Shown one piece after another: positions 26,964 through 34,924 of a stretch of DNA of 64,000 nt. The notes beneath the pieces are model-generated. The model was not told where the DNA came from, made no database searches, and worked only from the letters and a program-made list of their open reading frames with translations. Within the stretch, counting starts at the first letter, position 1, and each line of letters opens with the position of its first letter. The position numbers were made by a program, and so were the translations under genes. The DNA is from Flavobacterium psychrotrophum (GTDB lineage Bacteria; Bacteroidota; Bacteroidia; Flavobacteriales; Flavobacteriaceae). Location: contig NZ_CP031557.1 in assembly GCF_003403075.1 (NCBI RefSeq), positions 4,154,001 through 4,218,000 on the forward strand, read 5' to 3'.

Positions 26964-27554
26964 TTATGATGACTTCTTTTTAATATCCTTTATAAGCCTG
27001 TTGTAGCAACCTAAAACCAAACCCTGAGAAGATTTTACAAGGTGTACATCGCTGGTGCTGTCAGTAGGTTTATGTGCGCTGCCCTGTGCGGTTTGAGAGT
27101 AAATAACCATACCATTTTTAAGGTCGTAAACTTCGAGGGTTACGGTACTCATATTTTGCCTGTTGTCTGACATATGCGAAACGTTGAGGCTTACGGCAGC
27201 AAGGTTATCTTTAACCATATTAGTCTTGATGTTAATAAAGTAATCAAACTTAGTGCCCTTATATAAATCGGTAATTTGTTTTTGAGACGGGTTTAGCGGA
27301 ATTTTAACGCCCAGTAAAAGTCCGTTTGTGTTTCCGGTTTCGCTCAGGCGGGTGCCCACAAAGCCGGAGAAATCTTCTACCGCTTTTTTATAGATCATGT
27401 TGTTAACATCATTATTACCGTCTATGCTGTTTAGCAGCCATTTTCCATCTTTAAAACTAAGGCCGGCCTGTGCCGGATTTGTAAATACATAAGATGGTAC
27501 AGAACACGAAAGAAAAAGAAATGGCAGTAACAAAAGTAATCGGGTAATACGCAT
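26964..27554 (-). CDS. Hypothetical lipoprotein
   Basis: The 196-aa product has a lipoprotein signal (ITRLLLLLPFLFLSC). The mature part carries alternating beta and alpha segments (GTKFDYFINIKTNMVKDNLAAVSLNVS, STVTLEVYDLKNGMVIYS) and no motif I can name. The stop lies 6 bp from the stop of the convergent DUF4143 gene. Likely outer-membrane or periplasmic. Confidence 0.7.
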   Translation of the reverse strand: MRITRLLLLLPFLFLSCSVPSYVFTNPAQAGLSFKDGKWLLNSIDGNNDVNNMIYKKAVEDFSGFVGTRLSETGNTNGLLLGVKIPLNPSQKQITDLYKGTKFDYFINIKTNMVKDNLAAVSLNVSHMSDNRQNMSTVTLEVYDLKNGMVIYSQTAQGSAHKPTDSTSDVHLVKSSQGLVLGCYNRLIKDIKKKSS

Positions 27555-27633
27555 GATGGTTGGTTTTTAAGCAAATATAACGAAGAGATTTTAATAAAAT
27601 TGCACTTCCCTACTACCTGGCCTCAGCATTTTT

Positions 27634-27662
27634 GTCATGCTGACGATAGGAAGCATCTCAGA
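27634..27662 (+). repeat. Half copy of the dispersed GTCATGCTGACG repeat
   Basis: GTCATGCTGACGATAGGAAG followed by CATCTCAGA, matching the left half of complete elements at 50970 and 53664. The right half is missing here. Confidence 0.7.
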
Positions 27663-27673
27663 TATATTTAAAT

Positions 27674-27697
27674 AAAAAAATCCGCCATCGGCGGATT
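27674..27697 (-). terminator. Terminator of the PH-domain gene
   Basis: On the minus strand AATCCGCC-GAT-GGCGGATT is followed by TTTTT. It lies 100 bp past the stop at 27797. Confidence 0.75.
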
Positions 27698-27796
27698 CCT
27701 TATATTATCTTCAGCTGTGTTTTCCATTTCGACGGCAGGAGAAATCTCGATACTGAAATTAACTACCGCAATAGAAAATGCTAATATGCAAACATA

Positions 27797-28177
27797 CTAT
27801 CCCAGCACGTGCTGCGCCAGTACCCTTTGCACATCATAAATATCAACCGACTTGTTGAATTTTTTAGTGATGCTTGGCAGCGCCTCGCTCGATACCCATA
27901 TTTTAAGTTCGGCATCAAGGTCAAACGTACCCGCTGTTTCTACGCTAAAGCGCGAAATGCTCTTGTAAGATATAGAAAGGTATTCGGTTTTTTTACCGGT
28001 TAGTCCCTGAACGTCAACAATAATAAGGCGCTTGTTTGTAAAAATAAAGGTATCGCGTATTAGCTTAAAGCCTATTTCTATCTGTTCGCCATTGGCCAGT
28101 AGCTTGCCATATTCGTCCTGAAGTTTAGCTTGGTCTACCACGCCGGCATTGCCCAGTAATGAAGAAAAAATTCCCAT
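27797..28177 (-). CDS. Bacterial PH domain protein (bPH_1)
   Basis: The 126-aa protein is one bacterial pleckstrin-homology-like domain: LLANGEQIEIGFKLIRDTFIFTNKRLIIVDVQGLTGKKTEYLSI, with the FTNKRLIIVD strand and the GKKTEYLSISYKSI motif typical of the family, ending in a helix (VDIYDVQRVLAQHVL). The role is unknown; homologues often form rings in the cytoplasm or at membranes. Single gene. Confidence 0.85.
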   Translation of the reverse strand: MGIFSSLLGNAGVVDQAKLQDEYGKLLANGEQIEIGFKLIRDTFIFTNKRLIIVDVQGLTGKKTEYLSISYKSISRFSVETAGTFDLDAELKIWVSSEALPSITKKFNKSVDIYDVQRVLAQHVLG

Positions 28178-28259
28178 GAGTTATAGATTTTTTGTTTTAT
28201 GATTCAGCGGCTAACATACAAAAATTAACAACGGCTTGTTGTTATGATTTTAAGAAAAA

Positions 28260-29126
28260 TCACTCCGTAAACTTATCAATATAATGTTGACGTTGCGGTT
28301 CATCTATTTGCAGTACTTCGTGAATGTAATTATCAACAGATCCATATTGCTGCTCAATAACGTCAAACGTAGCGGCAAGGTAACCACTTTCTATCCAGCT
28401 AAGTTTTTCCAGTACGCCTACATCCAGCTTAGGGTATATGATATGTGCCCTTTTAGCCATTTTCAGTCGTTTGTAGACAATATCTTTGCGTAGGTTATTA
28501 GAGTTAAGGTAATCGTTATAAATCGTTGCATCGTCAAACCTAAGCACTTTTAGCACCAGAGCCGTAATAATGCCCGTACGGTCTTTACCGGCGGTACAGT
28601 GGTAGAGCAGGGGAGCATCGGCCTGTAGCACACGGTGCACAATGTCCCGAATTACCTCGGGCCTTTCTACGGCATAGGTTTTATAGAAATCCAGCATACG
28701 GTTTTCGGCATCGGTGCGGGTTACTTCGCCATGCAGTACCAGTTTGCGTGCCTGTTGCAGCTGGTCGCCCTTATCTTCAAACGCCGCCAGGTTTACATAG
28801 TCTACACCGGGCGGAATGTTATCGGGGCTTTTAGCAATCTCGGCAGGGGTGCGCAGGTCGATAACCTGTTTTATGCCCAGTGCCTCAAAATCGTCATATA
28901 GCTTAGGCTTTAGCCCGTGCAGGTTGGCACTGCGATATATAAGCCCGTCCTTAAGTTTTTTACCCTCGGTATTTGTAATGCCAGATACATTGCGCAGGTT
29001 GGCAATACCTTTTACGGCCACGGTTTTTTCAGTATTGTCTTTTGCATATTCAGGCTCGGTAAATTTAAACGAAGAGCAGGAGGAGAGCGTGCTTACAAAC
29101 AGTATAAAGCTTAGCTTTTTCAGCAT
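28260..29126 (-). CDS. Tyrosine-protein-phosphatase-like lipoprotein
   Basis: The 288-aa product has a lipoprotein signal (LSFILFVSTLSSC). The catalytic signature is LLYHCTAGKDRTGIIT (about residues 176-191): Cys nucleophile, Lys-Asp, and Arg of the HC(X)5R loop. KDGLIYRSANLHGLKPKLYDDFEALGIKQVIDLRTPAEI upstream is typical of the Y_phosphatase3 group, which hydrolyses phosphotyrosine or phosphoinositides. Its lipid anchor places it outside the cytoplasm. Single gene. Confidence 0.87.
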   Translation of the reverse strand: MLKKLSFILFVSTLSSCSSFKFTEPEYAKDNTEKTVAVKGIANLRNVSGITNTEGKKLKDGLIYRSANLHGLKPKLYDDFEALGIKQVIDLRTPAEIAKSPDNIPPGVDYVNLAAFEDKGDQLQQARKLVLHGEVTRTDAENRMLDFYKTYAVERPEVIRDIVHRVLQADAPLLYHCTAGKDRTGIITALVLKVLRFDDATIYNDYLNSNNLRKDIVYKRLKMAKRAHIIYPKLDVGVLEKLSWIESGYLAATFDVIEQQYGSVDNYIHEVLQIDEPQRQHYIDKFTE

Positions 29127-29278
29127 TTTTTATTTTAAAGGTACGGATTGTTGTGGGTATAAAAAAATTAGGCTAGAGGGCGTGATTGGTTGTCGTAAGA
29201 TTTTGGTTCTCGCTGGTGTAAATAGCAAATACATATTACAATATATAATCGTATTACATTGAAATTATTATAAATCAT

Positions 29279-30076
29279 TTAAAACTGAATGATAGCATTT
29301 CCTTTTAGGCAATTATTTATAAATGAGTTAAGAAAATTTTTCCCACCTCCTAAACTATTATAAAATCCTATTGTACGCGGAGTAATTTTTGTATCAGTAT
29401 CATAGATTTTGGATTTAATAGTAGCTAATGCCATAATCGCATTTTGGATAGATGTAGGACTAATTTCAGAGGGCATAGGAATTAATCCTGTAATTTTATC
29501 TCCACTTATTCCTAAAGATTGAACAACTAAGGATCCAGAAACTTTTTTAGCTTGTGCAGCAATTCCTAATGCAAAAAGATTTCCTAAGTCAATACTTCCT
29601 TCATTTACAGTAATATTTACTGTAAGTCTTAATCCAATTCCTACATATAGAGGTGTTGATCCATTTATTGCGGTAACTCCTGCGGGAATATTTTCAACTA
29701 GATCAAATAGTAAGACATCATCGTTATTCTTAGAATATCTAAAAAGTTTAGGATAAGTTTGAAATTTCATATAGTCCATTATTACTTCATAACTATGACC
29801 TTTGTAACCAATTTTTGCAGGACCATAAGTAGCTCCTCCACTTCCATCAATCTCTCTTATTGCTAATCTCATGGTTTCATCGCCTAAAGCATTTAATATT
29901 TCATTATGTTTTGATAGTGGATCTACAATGCTAGCACCTACTTTTACATCAACGGGTAATGGATCAAGAGGCTGATATCCATATGCTACTACTTTTTCAC
30001 CTGACGTCGCTGGCAACGTGGAATTACAACTATACAAAAAACTAACTGTACAAATTATTAAAAATAAATTTTTCAT
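29279..30076 (-). CDS. Hypothetical lipoprotein, AT-rich and possibly acquired
   Basis: The 265-aa product has a lipobox signal (FLIICTVSFLYSC) and a mature part with a long beta-rich region (LYVGIGLRLTVNITVNEGSIDLG) and Gly-rich end. I see no family. Its codon use is markedly more AT-rich than its neighbours (tex downstream uses GC-rich codons), which suggests recent transfer. It is flanked by non-coding AT-rich sequence on both sides and divergent from tex. Confidence 0.7.
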   Translation of the reverse strand: MKNLFLIICTVSFLYSCNSTLPATSGEKVVAYGYQPLDPLPVDVKVGASIVDPLSKHNEILNALGDETMRLAIREIDGSGGATYGPAKIGYKGHSYEVIMDYMKFQTYPKLFRYSKNNDDVLLFDLVENIPAGVTAINGSTPLYVGIGLRLTVNITVNEGSIDLGNLFALGIAAQAKKVSGSLVVQSLGISGDKITGLIPMPSEISPTSIQNAIMALATIKSKIYDTDTKITPRTIGFYNSLGGGKNFLNSFINNCLKGNAIIQF

Positions 30077-30223
30077 AAAATAAATTTTAAGTTATTGAAA
30101 TTGAATATATAAACATATAAAATTAACAAAAAAACTATTACATATTATAAATTATTAAAGTTTTTCTTAAACAAGAATTATATAAACTTTTTCTCCATAT
30201 TTGCATCCCATATTATAAAAACC

Positions 30224-32344
30224 ATGACAAACATTCAATATATATCCGGACAGGTAACTGCCCCGGCAAAAAGCATCGAAGCCACACTAAAATTACTTTC
30301 AGAAGACTGCACCATACCCTTTATTTCCCGCTACCGTAAAGATGCTACCGGCAACCTCGATGAGGTAGTTATAGAGCAGATAGCCAAGCTGAGCCAGGTG
30401 TATGACGCCATTGTAAAACGCAAGGATGCCATTATAAAAAGCATACAGGAGCAAAACGCCCTTACGCCGGAACTTGGTACTAAGATTAACCAAAGCTTTG
30501 ACCTTACCGAACTGGAAGACCTGTACCTGCCGTACAAAAAGAAAAAGAAAACCCGTGCCGATGCCGCCCGCGAAAAAGGGCTGGAACCACTGGCTAAAAT
30601 AATAATGGCGCAAAATGCCGATGATGTCGACTTTATCGCCGCCAAATACCTGAACGATAAAGTAGCCAATGAAGACGAGGCACTACAGGGGGCACGCGAC
30701 ATCATAGCGGAATGGATCAATGAGAACGTGTACATACGCAAATCGCTGCGCCGCATCTTTGGGCGCAAAGCAGCCATTACAACCAAGATCGCCAAGGATG
30801 CCGACCCTGAGAAAGCCAAGAAATTTGAGCAATACCTGGACTGGAGCGAGAACCTTACTAAAGCGCCATCGCACCGCCTGCTTGCCATGCTGCGTGCCGA
30901 GAATGAGGGCGTGATTAAATTTAAGGTTGAGGTAGACAACGAGGAGGCCATCGACCTGATGGAGCAAACCGTTATTAAGAACAAGCGCGACACTGCCACC
31001 CAGCTTAAAAAGGCCATAGACGACAGCTACAAACGCCTGCTGGCTCCGGCCATAAGCAATGAGGTTTTGGCCGAAGCCAAAGCCAAGGCAGATGCTACCG
31101 CCATTCAGGTTTTTGCGGGTAATTTAGGGCAGCTGTTGCTTGCACCGCCGTTGGGTCAAAAACGCATTCTGGCTATCGACCCGGGCTTCCGCAGCGGATG
31201 CAAAGTAGTGTGCCTTGACGAACAGGGCGGACTGCTGTATAACGAAACCATATTTCCGCATGCGCCTCAAAATGAGAGTGCCATTGCCATGAAAAAAATT
31301 CGTTCTATGGTTAACGCTTATAAGATTGACGCTATATCGATAGGCAACGGCACCGCCAGCCGTGAGACGGAGCATTTCATTAAAAAAATAGCTTGGGATA
31401 AACCCGTACAGGTGTTTATTGTGAGTGAAGCCGGGGCTTCGGTATATTCTGCGTCAAAAATCGCGAGGGATGAGTTCCCTAAATACGATGTTACCGTTAG
31501 GGGTGCGGTGTCTATTGGGCGTCGCCTGAGCGACCCGCTTGCCGAACTCGTTAAGATAGAGCCTAAAGCTATAGGTGTGGGGCAGTACCAGCACGACGTA
31601 GACCAGAGCCAGCTTAAAGATGAGCTGGATACCGTGGTAATGCGCTGCGTAAACTCGGTGGGCGTAAACCTAAACACGGCGAGTAAGTCGCTGTTAGGAT
31701 ACGTATCTGGAATAGGGGAGAAGCTTGCCGAAAATATAGTTACCTACAGGAGCGAGAACGGCCCGTTTGAAGATCGCAAGCAGCTTAAAAAAGTGCCAAG
31801 GCTGGGCGAGAAGGCCTATCAGCAGGCAGCGGCGTTTGTACGTATCCCGAATGCAAAAAACCCGCTTGATAACAGTGCTGTGCATCCGGAAGCGTATGCC
31901 ATTGTAGAAAAAATGGCAAAAGACCTGAAACTAAAAACCAGCGACCTTGTTTCTAACAAAGACGCCATTAAAAAAATAAACGTAGACAGCTATGTAACGC
32001 CACAAGTGGGCAAACTTACGCTACAGGATATACTAAAGGAACTTGAAAAACCGGGCCTTGACCCGCGCAAAGCTGCTAAGGTTTTTGAGTTTGACCCTAA
32101 CGTAAAATTAATGGCCGACTTGCGCACGGGCATGGTGCTGCCGGGTATTGTAAACAACATTACTAACTTTGGCTGCTTTGTAGACATAGGTATTAAAGAG
32201 AGTGGCCTAGTGCACATTTCTCAACTTAAAGAGGGCTTTGTAAGCGATGTAAATGAGGTGGTAAAGCTGCACCAGCACGTTACCGTTAAAGTTACCGAAG
32301 TAGATGAAGCCAGGAAACGTGTGGCATTGACGATGATTCTTTAG
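30224..32344 (+). CDS. tex: Tex-like S1 RNA-binding transcription accessory protein
   Basis: The 706-aa protein follows the Tex order: N-terminal helical region (about 1-200, ISRYRKDATGNLDEVVI), the YqgF-like RNase H fold (RILAIDPGFRSGCKVVCLD at about 313-331), HhH repeats (NTASKSLLGYVSGIGEKLAENIV and VPRLGEKAYQQAAAF), and a C-terminal S1 domain (GMVLPGIVNNITNFGCFVDIGI). Tex binds nucleic acids and affects transcription; its exact role is debated. The length is slightly short of E. coli Tex, as usual in Bacteroidota. Confidence 0.93.
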   Translation: MTNIQYISGQVTAPAKSIEATLKLLSEDCTIPFISRYRKDATGNLDEVVIEQIAKLSQVYDAIVKRKDAIIKSIQEQNALTPELGTKINQSFDLTELEDLYLPYKKKKKTRADAAREKGLEPLAKIIMAQNADDVDFIAAKYLNDKVANEDEALQGARDIIAEWINENVYIRKSLRRIFGRKAAITTKIAKDADPEKAKKFEQYLDWSENLTKAPSHRLLAMLRAENEGVIKFKVEVDNEEAIDLMEQTVIKNKRDTATQLKKAIDDSYKRLLAPAISNEVLAEAKAKADATAIQVFAGNLGQLLLAPPLGQKRILAIDPGFRSGCKVVCLDEQGGLLYNETIFPHAPQNESAIAMKKIRSMVNAYKIDAISIGNGTASRETEHFIKKIAWDKPVQVFIVSEAGASVYSASKIARDEFPKYDVTVRGAVSIGRRLSDPLAELVKIEPKAIGVGQYQHDVDQSQLKDELDTVVMRCVNSVGVNLNTASKSLLGYVSGIGEKLAENIVTYRSENGPFEDRKQLKKVPRLGEKAYQQAAAFVRIPNAKNPLDNSAVHPEAYAIVEKMAKDLKLKTSDLVSNKDAIKKINVDSYVTPQVGKLTLQDILKELEKPGLDPRKAAKVFEFDPNVKLMADLRTGMVLPGIVNNITNFGCFVDIGIKESGLVHISQLKEGFVSDVNEVVKLHQHVTVKVTEVDEARKRVALTMIL

Positions 32345-32640
32345 TTTGGTTGATGGTTGTCAGTTGCCGGTTGTTGGGAGCTTCGCTCAGGTGTTGTTTC
32401 GTAGGTTGTCGTCCTGACCTGCCTTTTGCCGGCCGGCAAGCGATAGGAAGCATCTTAAAGTTGTACCGAGGTTTTCCATGCCGACCGCAGCGCAGCGGAG
32501 TGGAGGTATCTCAAAAAGGAGCCAGCCTTGCCTGCCGGCAGGCGCGGATGCTCCGTATTCACGATTAATACGCATTTAAACAGGCGCGAAGCTATTGCCC
32601 TCTCAGATGGGTGCCCGTAGAGCAAGGTGGTTAACATACA
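32345..32640. repeat. Degenerate composite REP/MITE-like repeats after tex
   Basis: This gene-free stretch starts with the GGTTGTTGGGAGCTTCGCTC end motif (compare 53435 and 61850), then a diverged GTCxTGAC...GATAGGAAGCATCTT half element with an inserted CCGGCCGGC palindrome (32410-32455), an opposite-strand GCAGCGCAGCGGAGTGGAGG half (32483-32505) and GCCTTGCCTGCCGGCAGGC. It is a decayed member of the repeat family that fills gaps in the prophage region. No gene is supported here. Confidence 0.65.
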
Positions 32641-32679
32641 AGCTAAGTAACAGAAATCACAATAATATATTTTACTCTA

Positions 32680-32706
32680 AAGCCTTGCTGTTGCAGGGCT
32701 TTTCTT
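32680..32706 (+). terminator. Possible weak terminator before padR
   Basis: AAAGCCTTGC and GCAGGGCTTTT pair with one mismatch around TGTT, followed by CTTATT. Confidence 0.45.
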
Positions 32707-32743
32707 ATTATTAGCCATAGCACTAAAAAAATATTTTACACTT

Positions 32744-32776
32744 TTTGTAAATACATTTAAATAAAATGTATATTTG
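32744..32776 (+). promoter_or_regulatory. padR promoter with overlapping palindromic operator
   Basis: TTTG (32744-32747), 21-bp spacer, and TATATTTG (32769-32776) form a full Bacteroidota promoter. An inverted repeat ATACATTT (32751-32758) / AAATGTAT (32764-32771) lies in the spacer and enters the -7 box. This is the position of a repressor site; PadR proteins often control their own genes through such ATAC/ATGT palindromes. Confidence 0.65.
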
Positions 32777-32780
32777 TACT

Positions 32781-33131
32781 ATGTATAGTAAAGAACTCAC
32801 TAAAGGAACCCTGCAGCCCATTATTTTAAAGCTGCTAAGCGATAGCGAAAAGATGTATGGGTATGAAATTACCCAAAAGGTAAAAGAACTTACGCAAGGT
32901 AAGATAGACATCTCTGAAGGTGCGCTGTACCCTATACTGCACAAGCTTGAGGCAGATGGGATACTGGAAACCGAAAAGGTGTATATAGGTAAACGCGTGC
33001 GTAAATATTACACAGTAACGGGTAGCGGAAAAACTGCTGCCGAAAATGTTACCCGTGAAATATCTGACTTTATAAAGACCCTGTCGATAATTTTTAACCA
33101 AAAACAACCTGCGCATGATACTATCGGATGA
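32781..33131 (+). CDS. PadR family transcriptional regulator
   Basis: The 116-aa protein is a minimal PadR: SKELTKGTLQPIILKLLSDSEKMYGYEITQKVKELTQGKIDISEGALYPILHKLEADGILETE carries the winged helix, and a C-terminal helix (TAAENVTREISDFIKTLS) is the dimerisation arm. I choose ATG 32781 over 32766 because the earlier ATG lies upstream of the promoter's -7 box. The start would then be within a few bases of the predicted transcript start, so the mRNA may be nearly leaderless. It overlaps the next gene by 17 bp. Confidence 0.9.
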   Translation: MYSKELTKGTLQPIILKLLSDSEKMYGYEITQKVKELTQGKIDISEGALYPILHKLEADGILETEKVYIGKRVRKYYTVTGSGKTAAENVTREISDFIKTLSIIFNQKQPAHDTIG

Positions 33132-33549
33132 TCAGGTAACATACATAGAGAATAGCCTTACCCAGTATGGCGTTATAGAAACAGAACTTAATGAAGGCCT
33201 TACCGACCATATTTGCACGTACATAGAAAATGGCGATCATACAGATTTCCAAATAGCATATAATGAGGCGCTGCAAAAGTTTGGCGGGCAGTTTGGGTTG
33301 TTTGCCCTACAGCGCCAAACGTTTTATGCAGTAGCGCTAAAAAAGATTCTGCGCCGCAAAAAACTACAGTTTATAGTAGGTTTTTTAGCTGCATTTTTAA
33401 TTAGTACCGCACTAATATTTAAGCTTATGCACTGGCCGTATGCGGGGCTGCTAATTTTTATAGGCTTTATAATATTAAACTTTGGCTTCCTGCCGCTGTT
33501 TTTTTATAATCGCTATAAAAGTTCAAAAAATAAATTATTCATCAATTAA
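33115..33549 (+). CDS. PadR-linked membrane protein with HAAS-like N-terminus and GldL-like helices
   Basis: The 144-aa protein has a soluble N-terminal part (VTYIENSLTQYGVIETELNEGLTDHICTYIENG) resembling the HAAS/DUF1700 signalling segment that often accompanies PadR regulators. Two membrane helices follow; the second part contains KLMHWPYAGLLIFIGFIILNFGFLPLFFY, the LMHWP pattern seen in GldL-like proteins. The PadR-HAAS pairing suggests a membrane sensor that talks to the regulator; this is inference. The start overlaps padR by 17 bp. Confidence 0.8.
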   Translation: MILSDDQVTYIENSLTQYGVIETELNEGLTDHICTYIENGDHTDFQIAYNEALQKFGGQFGLFALQRQTFYAVALKKILRRKKLQFIVGFLAAFLISTALIFKLMHWPYAGLLIFIGFIILNFGFLPLFFYNRYKSSKNKLFIN

Positions 33550-33561
33550 ATATCATCAATC

Positions 33562-33735
33562 ATGAATCGAGCAGTTAATCTATTTGGCTTTTTAGCCGCA
33601 TTTACCCTTAGCACGGGTTTCTTGTTTAAACTTATGCACTGGCCGTTTGCAGGTATAATTGTATTTACGGGTTTTATGTTGCTCAATTTTGGGTTTTTAC
33701 CCACTTTCTTTTATCAACGGGCAAAAACTGCCTAA
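33562..33735 (+). CDS. 57-aa GldL-like membrane protein, paralogue of the preceding C-terminus
   Basis: This short gene encodes MNRAVNLFGFLAAFTLSTGF, then LFKLMHWPFAGIIVFTGFML and LNFGFLPTFFYQRAK. It aligns closely with the last ~60 residues of the 33115 gene (KLMHWPYAGLLIFIGFIILNFGFLPLFFYNR), so it arose by partial duplication or the reverse. It starts 12 bp after that gene and is followed by a strong terminator, so padR, the 144-aa gene and this one are one transcription unit. Confidence 0.82.
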   Translation: MNRAVNLFGFLAAFTLSTGFLFKLMHWPFAGIIVFTGFMLLNFGFLPTFFYQRAKTA

Positions 33736-33741
33736 AACACG

Positions 33742-33768
33742 AAAGCCGCTTATAATGAGCGGCTTTTT
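33742..33768 (+). terminator. Terminator of the padR operon
   Basis: AAAGCCGCT and AGCGGCTTTTTT pair around TATAATG, a few bases past the last stop codon. Confidence 0.88.
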
Positions 33769-33786
33769 TGTGATCAATTTTTAATT

Positions 33787-34122
33787 TTAAAATGACTTAG
33801 ATAAAAACACGATACATGCCCAAAATACCCAGGGAATACAATTAATCAGTAGCCACCAGTATTTGTTATGCTCTTTAAAGTTTACAACCCTTAAAATGTA
33901 TACAGCGTTAATAAACGAAGCCAAAAGACTTATTAAATGCAATGAAATTACAATGATAAAGAAAGCTTTTTTATTTATTAAAAATGAAAAAGTACGCAGT
34001 AATTGAGCAATTATAAACCCAAGGGTAAAGAGTGCCAGCACCCAAAAAGTGTTGGTCTTATAACTGCTGAATTTTAAATTCAAAGCATTTACTAGACTAT
34101 TTATTTTTTGATTTTCTTTCAT
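33787..34122 (-). CDS. Hypothetical membrane protein (111 aa)
   Basis: Three to four hydrophobic helices are visible (FWVLALFTLGFIIAQLL, KAFFIIVISLHLISLLASFINAVYILRV, WWLLINCIPWVFWACIVFL). There are no catalytic motifs and no family that I recognise. It is convergent with the padR operon and 52 bp downstream of the gene at 34175 on the same strand. Confidence 0.65.
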   Translation of the reverse strand: MKENQKINSLVNALNLKFSSYKTNTFWVLALFTLGFIIAQLLRTFSFLINKKAFFIIVISLHLISLLASFINAVYILRVVNFKEHNKYWWLLINCIPWVFWACIVFLSKSF

Positions 34123-34174
34123 AAATACTGATACATACGGTTACAGTCATACATAGACCGGTGAAAATATATGG

Positions 34175-34558
34175 CTAGCTTTTTTCTTGTAGATACTTAA
34201 AATAAGCCTTAAAACTTACAGATGCATTAAGATGGTACACAGCCATGCCGTAGATGAGTATCATTAACAGTATAGCTATATGTGCCGGCCAGGTTAGCAC
34301 AAATAATGAGATTATCCCTAAAAATATCGCCAGGGTACAGAGTATCGTGAGCATTACCCTTGCCCAGTTTTTACCCTGAAAAACAAAGTACATTATTAAA
34401 ATTGTAAACCCAAAGCGGACAATCTGCTGAATGAGTTTTTTGGTGTCTAAAAATTCTAATGGAAGCTGATAGGTAACTATTGTGAAGATGGAAATTAACA
34501 GTATACCTGCAAATATGCGTATTGTAATATTTCTTCCCGTAATTTGTAAATGGTTCAT
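34175..34558 (-). CDS. Hypothetical membrane protein (127 aa)
   Basis: Four hydrophobic helices fill the protein (IRIFAGILLISIFTIVTYQL, IVRFGFTILIMYFVFQG, VMLTILCTLAIFLGIISLFV, HIAILLMILIYGMAVYHL) with the soluble stretch KKLIQQ between the first two. I do not recognise a family. It may be co-transcribed with the gene at 33787. Confidence 0.65.
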   Translation of the reverse strand: MNHLQITGRNITIRIFAGILLISIFTIVTYQLPLEFLDTKKLIQQIVRFGFTILIMYFVFQGKNWARVMLTILCTLAIFLGIISLFVLTWPAHIAILLMILIYGMAVYHLNASVSFKAYFKYLQEKS

Positions 34559-34893
34559 TGTCTATCGCTTTGGTTGGTGCGTAAAAATATAAAAACTGTA
34601 TAATACCATAACCGAAAAAGTTTCAAAATGATACCGGGATAAGATTGATTGTAGAATTACAAATTCAATTTTTTTGATTCAGGCTCAATTTAGAATATTC
34701 TCCATATTTAACCCTCACATAACTCTAATATCAAATTTTAATATTTGCATTGCCACTATGCGTTTGTAACAAAAACAGAATCAGGAGTTACACCTGTAAC
34801 AGTGCTATTTCGCTTAACGGGTAGAAAGCGGTTTTGGTCGAAAGATAGCAGTATATTCATCTAAAATTTTAACATTTGCAGTATATCCTTTTA
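34559..34893. other. Gene-free AT-rich spacer before bioF-like gene
   Basis: The stretch is AT-rich. The only structure I see is a short inverted repeat GTTAC-ACCT-GTAAC (34787-34800). A 34-codon frame on the minus strand (34756-34860) has no support. Otherwise I see nothing in it. Confidence 0.5.
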
Positions 34894-34901
34894 TAACTTT
34901 G
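34875..34901 (+). promoter_or_regulatory. Promoter of the bioF-like gene
   Basis: A perfect -7 box TAACTTTG sits at 34894-34901, 23 bp before the ATG. TTTG at 34875-34878 is only 15 bp upstream, shorter than usual. Confidence 0.5.
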
Positions 34902-34924
34902 CGCGTCCTAAACCTGAATAGTGC

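Noticed and set aside
30331..31017. 228-aa minus-strand frame opposite tex
   Set aside because: Shadow of the tex reading frame: Ser/Ala/Leu-rich with no domain.
32350..32575. Short frames rich in Cys, Arg and Pro after tex
   Set aside because: They are readings of degenerate palindromic repeats (GCCGGCCGGC, CTGCCGGCAG).
34756..34860. 34-codon minus-strand frame (MNILLSFDQNRFLPVKRN...) before the bioF-like gene
   Set aside because: Too short to judge, with no promoter or neighbour support.
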